Positions 59,316 through 64,000 of a stretch of DNA of 64,000 nt are shown here, piece by piece (positions within the stretch are counted from its first letter, which is position 1; every line of letters begins with the position of its first letter). A program made the translations under genes and the position numbers. Below the pieces are notes generated by a model. That model was not told where the DNA came from. It ran no database searches and saw only the letters and a program-made list of their open reading frames with translations. The DNA comes from Clostridia bacterium (lineage in GTDB: Bacteria; Bacillota; Clostridia; Christensenellales; CAG-138): NCBI GenBank assembly GCA_017541305.1, contig JAFXZJ010000016.1:1-64000 (forward strand), read 5' to 3'.

Positions 59316-60503
59316 TTACGCAAGCGCGAATATGAGCGCGACAAGCCTGTAAAGCCAGTTTGCCGAAATGCCCGCGGCAAGCCCGCCTATCGTGTGTGAA
59401 AGTATCGCCTTGCCGGTGAGGTATTTATAGCCCAGGCTGTCCATCATTGAAACGTGGGTGGAAAGATAGCCGCTCCAGCACATGCACATGGCGGTGAACA
59501 CCGCAACGTCATGCGCGTTGGCAAGGCCGCTGGAAAGCAGATTGGGTATCAGGCCCATTGCCGCGCCCGCGGAGCCCAGCGCCGTGATGGGCACCGAAAC
59601 GCCGCCCGCCGAGGCAAAGCCGAACAGGGGCTGCAGTATGAAATTGATCTTGTCCGCCGCCTTGGGAAGCAGCCCTATGCCCTCGTAAGCCGCGCCGGTA
59701 TAGCCGCCCTCGGGCATGCCGTTGGTAAGCATCATAACAAGGGTGCAGATTATCACCACGCCGGGGATTATGCCCAGGCCCAGCGTGACGCCGGATTTGC
59801 CGCCGTCAAGCAGCGCGCTCATTATCCTCATGGTAAGGGTGTTTTCGGATTCATGGCGTATCTTGTGCTCCACCTGCTCCGTTTCGTCCACCGAGGGAGC
59901 GTCCTTGCCGAATATCCTTTTGGTGAAATGCAGCATTATCCTTGTGGAGATCACGCTGCCTATTATCGCCGAGAAATTGCCCACGAGCACCGCCGGCATA
60001 AGGCTCTGCTTCGCCGCGCCCTCCTGGCCCAGCATATAGGTGGTCACGATCAGCCCCATGCCGAAGGCCGTGCCGATATTGGTCAGCGCGGGAAGCTGAT
60101 AACGCTTGAAGAACGAGCGGAAGCCCTTGTCGTCGGCAAGCGAGAGTATCGCGGGGTTATCCGAAAGATAGGTCGTCACAATGCCGAGCGAGGCCGCGCC
60201 GGGAAGATCGTAGATCGGCTTCATCAACGGGGAAAGTATCTTGTTGAGAAGGCGCACCACGCCGAATTCGGTGAACAGCGCCGAAAGCGCGCCCATCAGC
60301 ACGGCGATCGCCATGATATATAAGCAGGTGTTTATAAGCAGCTCGAACGCGGTGTTCATAAGCGTGCTGAACATGTTGGATAAGCCCATCGGGATCCCGA
60401 AGAGCAGGAAGACGCCCGCGATGACCGCAAGGCATATGAGCGCGGAGACCCACCAGGGCAGCAGCTTTTTGCGCCTGTGTATCTTCATGTTGCTGTGAGG
60501 CAT
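59316..60503 (-). CDS. Nucleoside-recognition (Gate) domain membrane protein, CD0519/CD1768-like
   Basis: A 395-residue membrane protein with eight to ten helices. The start ATG 60503 (GGGGG upstream) is preferred over longer frames that lie in non-coding DNA. Two Gate-like repeats are suggested by LINTCLYIMAIAVLMGALSA and by the later LGIIPGVVIICTLVMMLTNG; LSDNPAILSLADDKGF is well conserved in the CD0519/CD1768 group. The substrate is unknown. First gene of a two-gene transcript with the MATE exporter. Confidence 0.72.
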   Translation of the reverse strand: MPHSNMKIHRRKKLLPWWVSALICLAVIAGVFLLFGIPMGLSNMFSTLMNTAFELLINTCLYIMAIAVLMGALSALFTEFGVVRLLNKILSPLMKPIYDLPGAASLGIVTTYLSDNPAILSLADDKGFRSFFKRYQLPALTNIGTAFGMGLIVTTYMLGQEGAAKQSLMPAVLVGNFSAIIGSVISTRIMLHFTKRIFGKDAPSVDETEQVEHKIRHESENTLTMRIMSALLDGGKSGVTLGLGIIPGVVIICTLVMMLTNGMPEGGYTGAAYEGIGLLPKAADKINFILQPLFGFASAGGVSVPITALGSAGAAMGLIPNLLSSGLANAHDVAVFTAMCMCWSGYLSTHVSMMDSLGYKYLTGKAILSHTIGGLAAGISANWLYRLVALIFALA

Positions 60504-60911
60504 AACGTTCCCCCGAAAAAGCATATTTACGGCCGAAGGCAAAAACAGCCTTCGACCGGATCCGCTGAAATTTTCTCTTTTTTTAAGTATAGCAGGCGCG
60601 GTCGGCCTTGTCAAGGAACGCGCGCGCCGGTTTTGCGCCCCGGGCCGCCCGCCATTCAAATATATTTGCAAAAACACGCAACCTTTTCCCCCCGCCGTGC
60701 GTTCTATACACGAAAGCAACGGGGACCGCGTCGAAGAAAACCGGAGAAGCCGCCCTCGCCCGCTTTCACCGCGCGTGGAAGCGGGAATATATCAACGGAA
60801 ACTAACCAATGGGGACGGTTCTGAACGGTGAGTAAAGCCCCCCATTGGCCGATCCGTCACCGAATACCCCGGCAGGGCGCCCTGCCGGTTGCCATAGATG
60901 CCTCACATAAA

Positions 60912-60949
60912 GCGGCGGCCCCGTATTGGAGCCGCCGCGGTTTTTATTG
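60912..60949 (+). terminator. GC-rich terminator-like hairpin, copy 1
   Basis: GCGGCGGC / GCCGCCGC (60912-60919, 60931-60938) followed by GGTTTTTATTG. The same hairpin sequence recurs at 61881-61919. No plus-strand gene ends just before it. The rest of 60504-60963 shows nothing else recognisable. Confidence 0.7.
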
Positions 60950-61050
60950 TAAATGCTTTCGTTTCAGTAACCGTCCGTTAATTCACTTATGGCATTTCTT
61001 ACTTCATAAGGAATATGATCGAAAATGATATTGAGGGTATTATTCGAAGG

Positions 61051-61551
61051 TCAATCACTATTTGCTCGATGCATATAATACACAGTATCATTCGGAGAAA
61101 AATCCACAGTCATACGGTTCCCTTCAATAGTAGCCGTGCCCTCTATGGACATCGTGCCGATTCCCGTTAGGTTTCTATTGCAGGTTACCGTATACGAGTC
61201 CCCGTTCCGGCTCCACCTTCCCGACATATTTCCCGGGAAAGTGGCATTTTCTGCACGACCAAACGTGGTGAATGTTCCATCCGCTTTGAAGTCCCAAATA
61301 AAGTCTACATACTCGGCCATCTGTTCATTAATCCCATTTTCACCGATCCACTCGCCGACAATAGACTGCTCATTGCCGATGAGGCTACTGATGCCCTCGA
61401 ACCCTACATCCATGCAACCTGTCGAGAGTCCACAAAAAAGTACCGTAAGCAACCCTGCTGCACATACCCTGCAAATTCGAAAAACAATGCGTCTGCCTTT
61501 ACCGCCTTTCCTGCATGCATAATGGTTATTCCAGAAATACGGACAGCTCAT
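61051..61551 (-). CDS. Small lipoprotein with lipocalin-like domain
   Basis: A 166-residue lipoprotein from ATG 61551 (AGGAGGTG upstream). The N-terminus is unusually long and basic (KGGKGRR) before the signal helix; the lipobox is GLSTGC. The mature part is a small beta barrel: SIVGEWIGENG, DFIWDFKADGTFTTFG, SGRWSRNGDSYTVTC and TATIEGNRMTVDFSP, a pattern seen in lipocalin-like/DUF5640-type domains. It is divergent from an XRE regulator with a palindromic operator between them, so it is probably that regulator's target. A 28-codon in-frame open stretch follows its TGA stop. Confidence 0.75.
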   Translation of the reverse strand: MSCPYFWNNHYACRKGGKGRRIVFRICRVCAAGLLTVLFCGLSTGCMDVGFEGISSLIGNEQSIVGEWIGENGINEQMAEYVDFIWDFKADGTFTTFGRAENATFPGNMSGRWSRNGDSYTVTCNRNLTGIGTMSIEGTATIEGNRMTVDFSPNDTVYYMHRANSD

Positions 61552-61570
61552 TTATAACACCTCCTCACAA

Positions 61571-61622
61571 ATATCCCAATTTGGGATATTTATTTTATAC
61601 CATTTTGGGATAATAAAGTCAA
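61571..61622 (-). promoter_or_regulatory. Promoter and palindromic operator of the lipoprotein/XRE pair
   Basis: The perfect 19-bp palindrome ATATCCCAATTTGGGATAT lies at 61571-61589. On the minus strand TTGACT (61617-61622), 17-bp spacer and TATAAA (61594-61599) form the lipoprotein promoter. A second half-site, TTTTGGGATAAT, lies in its spacer (61603-61614). The XRE protein probably binds here. Confidence 0.75.
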
Positions 61623-61666
61623 CAAGAAATACTCAGTTTCTGTTAATATATTATTTGGAGGAATAG

Positions 61667-61873
61667 ATGCGATTAAAAGAACTGCGAAAGAAAAGGCACA
61701 TCACGCAATTAAAACTCGCTATGGATCTCGGTTTAAATCAGAACAGCGTAAGCCGTTACGAAACGGGCGAGCATGAGGCTGATTATAAAACATTGATCGC
61801 GATCGCCGATTACTTCAATGTTTCCATCGATTATCTTCTTGAGCGAACAGACGACCCGAGAATCACTCGATAA
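61667..61873 (+). CDS. XRE-family transcription regulator
   Basis: A 68-residue Cro/C1-type protein made up of a single helix-turn-helix domain: LRKKRHITQLKLAMDLGLNQ, NSVSRYETGEHEA (recognition helix) and IAIADYFNVSIDYLLERTDD. GGAGG precedes the ATG by about six bases. It is divergent from a lipoprotein gene, with a perfect palindrome between the two, which suggests that it controls the lipoprotein and possibly itself. Confidence 0.92.
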   Translation: MRLKELRKKRHITQLKLAMDLGLNQNSVSRYETGEHEADYKTLIAIADYFNVSIDYLLERTDDPRITR

Positions 61874-61880
61874 TAAACAC

Positions 61881-61919
61881 AGCGGCTCCCGATATAGGGG
61901 CCGCCGCGGTTTTTATTGA
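61881..61919 (+). terminator. Terminator of the XRE gene, copy 2 of the hairpin
   Basis: AGCGGCTCC and GGGGCCGCC arms followed by GCGGTTTTTATTG, nearly the same sequence as 60912-60949. Confidence 0.75.
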
Positions 61920-61944
61920 CAGCGGAATACCCGCTTGCTATAAT
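61916..61944 (+). promoter_or_regulatory. Consensus promoter of the leaderless yjbR gene
   Basis: TTGACA (61916-61921), 17-bp spacer and TATAAT (61939-61944). The ATG begins at 61951, 7 bases after the -10. Confidence 0.85.
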
Positions 61945-61950
61945 CACGGT

Positions 61951-62301
61951 ATGGAAAAAAACAAGCTGTTCGAATACGCATATGAGTCTTTCGGTGCAAA
62001 GCCGGAATATCTTTGGAAGAGGTATCCCGAATATTGCGTGCTCCGCCATGCGGGGAACCGCAAATGGTTTGCCGTGGTGATGGACGTGCCGCGAGCGTCG
62101 CTCGGGCTCCCGGGCGAGTGGAAAGTCCCGATCCTGAACGTGAAATGCGAGCCGCTTTTGATCGGCTCGCTCCTGAAAAAGCGGGGATATCTTCCCGCGT
62201 GGCATATGAACAAGGAAAACTGGATATCGATAGTGCTCGGCGCCGTGCCGGACGAGGAGATTATCGCGCTCCTTGAAATGAGCTTCGGTATGACAGAATA
62301 A
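61951..62301 (+). CDS. yjbR: MmcQ/YjbR-family protein
   Basis: A 116-residue protein of the MmcQ/YjbR (CyaY-like fold) family: an early EYLWKRYPEYCVLRHAGNRK, KWFAVVMDVPR, LNVKCEPLLIGSLL and a C-terminal HMNKENWISIVL. Members are often called DNA-binding but their function is not settled. There is no ribosome site; the consensus promoter puts the transcript start at the ATG, so it is probably leaderless. A short terminator follows. Confidence 0.9.
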   Translation: MEKNKLFEYAYESFGAKPEYLWKRYPEYCVLRHAGNRKWFAVVMDVPRASLGLPGEWKVPILNVKCEPLLIGSLLKKRGYLPAWHMNKENWISIVLGAVPDEEIIALLEMSFGMTE

Positions 62302-62322
62302 CCCCCCGGAAAGGGGGGTTTT
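62302..62322 (+). terminator. Terminator of yjbR
   Basis: The stem CCCCCC / GGGGGG with GGAAA loop, followed by TTTTGAGG. Confidence 0.75.
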
Positions 62323-62336
62323 GAGGTTTTACCGCA

Positions 62337-63185
62337 TTACATAAGCGCAAGCCAGCTGTTGATAAAGTTCTCCGCGGCTTCACCTGCGTTTTCGTCGGCC
62401 GTAAAGAAGAGGTGATATACTATGGCTCCGTCGGGGACGAGCACGATATAGGCAACGTGGCCTCCCGAGGGTTCCTTTGACACGAATTTCACGCCCCGGC
62501 CGCCGCTTGCGGTGATCGCTTCATACGCGTCAAAGCGGTCTTTATCAATGCTGCCCAACAGCTCGTCGTCGTCATACGCGCTGCTGTAGATCTGTGCGCT
62601 TATGATGGCGCCATCTATGCAGCTGTTGATATCCACATAATCCGCATCGATCATCGCATAGCTCATTTCGCCGTTGTTTTTGCCGGCGTTCACCCTCACG
62701 CAGGTATCGGGGATCAGCTTAAGGCCCAGATCGTCAAACGTTTTGACGCCGTCTATGCCGACGAATTCGACCGCCTCCTCGGGGGAATTGAAGAAAATAC
62801 CGTCGAAAAACTCACCTGCTTCATACCCGCCCGCCAATCGTTCCTTTGGGATGTTCGCCTCGGGGTCGTCGACGCATGCCACGATCTCATCCGAAAAATC
62901 AGCGGGATCGACCCTGGCGGTGAGGTCGTAAGCATAGATGTAGCGCTCGCTCTGTGTGCCGTCGGAATACGTGACCTCCTCGGTCCCGACGACGCCGATC
63001 CAGCCGAGTGCGACCGCCGCGCCGAAGGCGGTGCCGCAGATCAGCAGCGATACCAGACAGACCGCGATCGCCGCGAGCCATTTGCGCCCGTGAAATACGC
63101 CTCCGAGGCCTTTGCCGGAGGGCTTTTTTACAAGCTTCGACTCGTCAAAATCGGAGACCGCTTCGAAAATATCCCTTTCGTTCAT
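62337..63185 (-). CDS. Probable transmembrane anti-sigma factor (third pair)
   Basis: A 282-residue protein with the cytoplasmic motif MNERDIFEAVSDFDESKL shared with the anti-sigma-like proteins at 30128 and 38083, a membrane helix (about 34-56, AIAVCLVSLLICGTAFGAAV) and an outer domain of about 220 residues. The outer part is rich in Asp and ends FINSWLALM; its fold is unknown to me. Its ATG overlaps the sigma stop by 4 bases (ATGA), so the two are made together. Confidence 0.7.
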   Translation of the reverse strand: MNERDIFEAVSDFDESKLVKKPSGKGLGGVFHGRKWLAAIAVCLVSLLICGTAFGAAVALGWIGVVGTEEVTYSDGTQSERYIYAYDLTARVDPADFSDEIVACVDDPEANIPKERLAGGYEAGEFFDGIFFNSPEEAVEFVGIDGVKTFDDLGLKLIPDTCVRVNAGKNNGEMSYAMIDADYVDINSCIDGAIISAQIYSSAYDDDELLGSIDKDRFDAYEAITASGGRGVKFVSKEPSGGHVAYIVLVPDGAIVYHLFFTADENAGEAAENFINSWLALM

Positions 63186-63733
63186 ACCTTGATACCTTCC
63201 TTTTCCAATATTTTTTTGAGTTTTTTCCTTGCCCTCGCAAGCTTCATCTTGACTCTGCTCTCGCCCATGCCGAATCTTTCTGAGACCTCCTTAACGGAGA
63301 GGCACTCCTTATAGCGGGCGACGAATACCCTTGCGTCGTCATACGGGAGCGACAGTATGAAATCGCTCATCACCCCTCTGAGGAGTATGCCCATATCAAC
63401 GTCCTCCGCGTGAGCCGGCAGACATTCCGCAAGCTCGTCGAGTATCAGCGGCGCTCTGCCGCCGCCCCGCTTTTTTGCCGTGCTGCGGTCGTTGATATCG
63501 ATCGCGGTGGTGCGGGTGAGCTTTTTGAGATAGTTGGGCAGGCTGGCCGGCGCGGGCGGTATGCCGTCCCACGCCTTGAGGAGCACGTCGTTCACGCATT
63601 CCTCGGCGTCCTCGCGGCTGCCAAGCATATCGAAGGCAATGCTGAAAAGCAATCCGCGGTACTTTGCATAGGTCTCGGCAGGCGCCTGTTCCGAGCGTTC
63701 CATGTAAAGCTTTATGATATCTTCATCTTTCAT
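63182..63733 (-). CDS. ECF-type sigma factor (third pair)
   Basis: A 183-residue sigma factor; ATG 63733 has GGAGG 9 bases upstream, and an upstream in-frame ATG lacks one. Region 2 is seen at about 10-85 (NYLKKLTRTTAIDINDRSTA) and region 4 at about 125-180 (LPYDDARVFVARYKECLSVK then FGMGESRVKMKLARARKKLK). It is close to the sigma factor at 31608 in layout. It is paired with the overlapping transmembrane protein. Confidence 0.92.
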   Translation of the reverse strand: MKDEDIIKLYMERSEQAPAETYAKYRGLLFSIAFDMLGSREDAEECVNDVLLKAWDGIPPAPASLPNYLKKLTRTTAIDINDRSTAKKRGGGRAPLILDELAECLPAHAEDVDMGILLRGVMSDFILSLPYDDARVFVARYKECLSVKEVSERFGMGESRVKMKLARARKKLKKILEKEGIKV

Positions 63734-63849
63734 AATGAATACCTCCGCGTGTTTTTCAGCTCTCATCCTCTAATACGGTTTTCGGGAAGCGCGCGTCACA
63801 CGATCGCGTATTTTTATCCGTCGGCAAATGACAGTAAATGAAAGCAGCA

Positions 63850-63886
63850 AACCGGGCAACCCTGAAGGATTGCCCGGTCCTGTTTT
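63850..63886. terminator. Terminator at the right edge
   Basis: CCGGGCAA / TTGCCCGG (63852-63859, 63870-63877) followed by TCCTGTTTTT on the plus strand. On the minus strand it follows the gene that enters from the right. Confidence 0.7.
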
Positions 63887-63917
63887 TCAAAGCATTACTG
63901 CAAAAGCCGTTTTCGCC

Positions 63918-64000
63918 TCAATAACCGCAGTTGAGTATGAAGCCGCAGTGGTAGGCGTCGATCTCGTACTCGTCGAACTCCGCTGCGTAATCCCCGGTGT
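63918..64000 (-). CDS. C-terminal end of an unidentified protein (truncated by the window)
   Basis: The minus-strand frame is open from the window edge to a TGA at 63918-63920 and encodes about 27 residues rich in acidic and aromatic residues (AAEFDEYEIDAYHCGFILNC). A terminator follows. This looks like a real C-terminus, but too little is visible to name it. Confidence 0.45.
   Translation of the reverse strand, partial: TGDYAAEFDEYEIDAYHCGFILNCGY

Overview
The window looks like a GC-rich chromosomal segment of an uncultured Clostridia-type Bacillota, probably from an animal gut. Reasons: consensus sigma-A promoters and strong GGAGG ribosome sites, several ECF sigma/anti-sigma pairs, a dockerin-like and a cohesin-like protein, Tn4451-type transposon genes (TnpV, TnpW-like, TnpX-like), a DUF6034-like lipoprotein and Pro/Thr-rich lipoprotein linkers. 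The species cannot be named from sequence alone. No rRNA, prophage or CRISPR array was seen; there is one tRNA (Gly, GCC).

Layout. 1-1.8 kb: the 3' end of a dockerin-like secreted protein converging on a membrane-anchored cohesin-like protein. 1.9-7.3 kb: GH13 alpha-glucan hydrolase, then dapF-TSCPD-unknown-dusB and greA. 7.3-16.6 kb, minus strand: an ECF sigma/anti-sigma/peptide-binding lipoprotein operon; rdgB-phosphoesterase-HD phosphohydrolase; a divergent tryptophanase-like PLP enzyme; ftsB-ppx-chrA-chrA. 16.7-17.4 kb: tRNA-Gly followed by an inverted copy of its own 3' end, a chain of hairpins and a 79-bp direct repeat. 17.5-30 kb: lipoproteins, metG, a second orphan peptide-binding protein, yhaM, and a poly-gamma-glutamate operon (pgsB-pgsC-pgsA/capA-ggt). 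30-32.2 kb: a second ECF sigma/anti-sigma pair.

The accessory part runs from about 32.3 to 51.7 kb. It starts with transposon relics (small membrane protein, TnpV) and a visibly AT-richer three-gene defence cassette: a GajA-like OLD nuclease, a GajB-like UvrD helicase and a PIN_8-like nuclease with a C-terminal zinc ribbon. Next comes a six-gene operon: an XRE/sigma-region-4 fusion regulator, an RsgI-like transmembrane anti-sigma protein, a DUF6034-like lipoprotein, a fused double ABC permease, its ATPase and a surface NEW3-like protein. A repeat- and palindrome-rich non-coding kilobase (44.8-45.8 kb) precedes an integrative mobilizable element (RepA-like ATPase, iterons and oriT-like hairpin, MobC, relaxase, ParB, TnpW-like, large serine recombinase).

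From 51.7 kb chromosomal genes resume: a membrane pseudokinase with an ABC exporter, a repeat-rich 1-kb spacer, an apparently leaderless EamA transporter, a MATE exporter with a nucleoside-recognition membrane protein, an XRE regulator/lipoprotein pair around a palindromic operator, a leaderless yjbR, a third ECF sigma/anti-sigma pair, and the C-terminal end of one more gene. The most promising leads are the Gabija-like operon with an added PIN/zinc-ribbon gene, the XRE-sigma4/RsgI/ABC operon, the cohesin/dockerin neighbours and the structured non-coding DNA after tRNA-Gly and before the mobile element.
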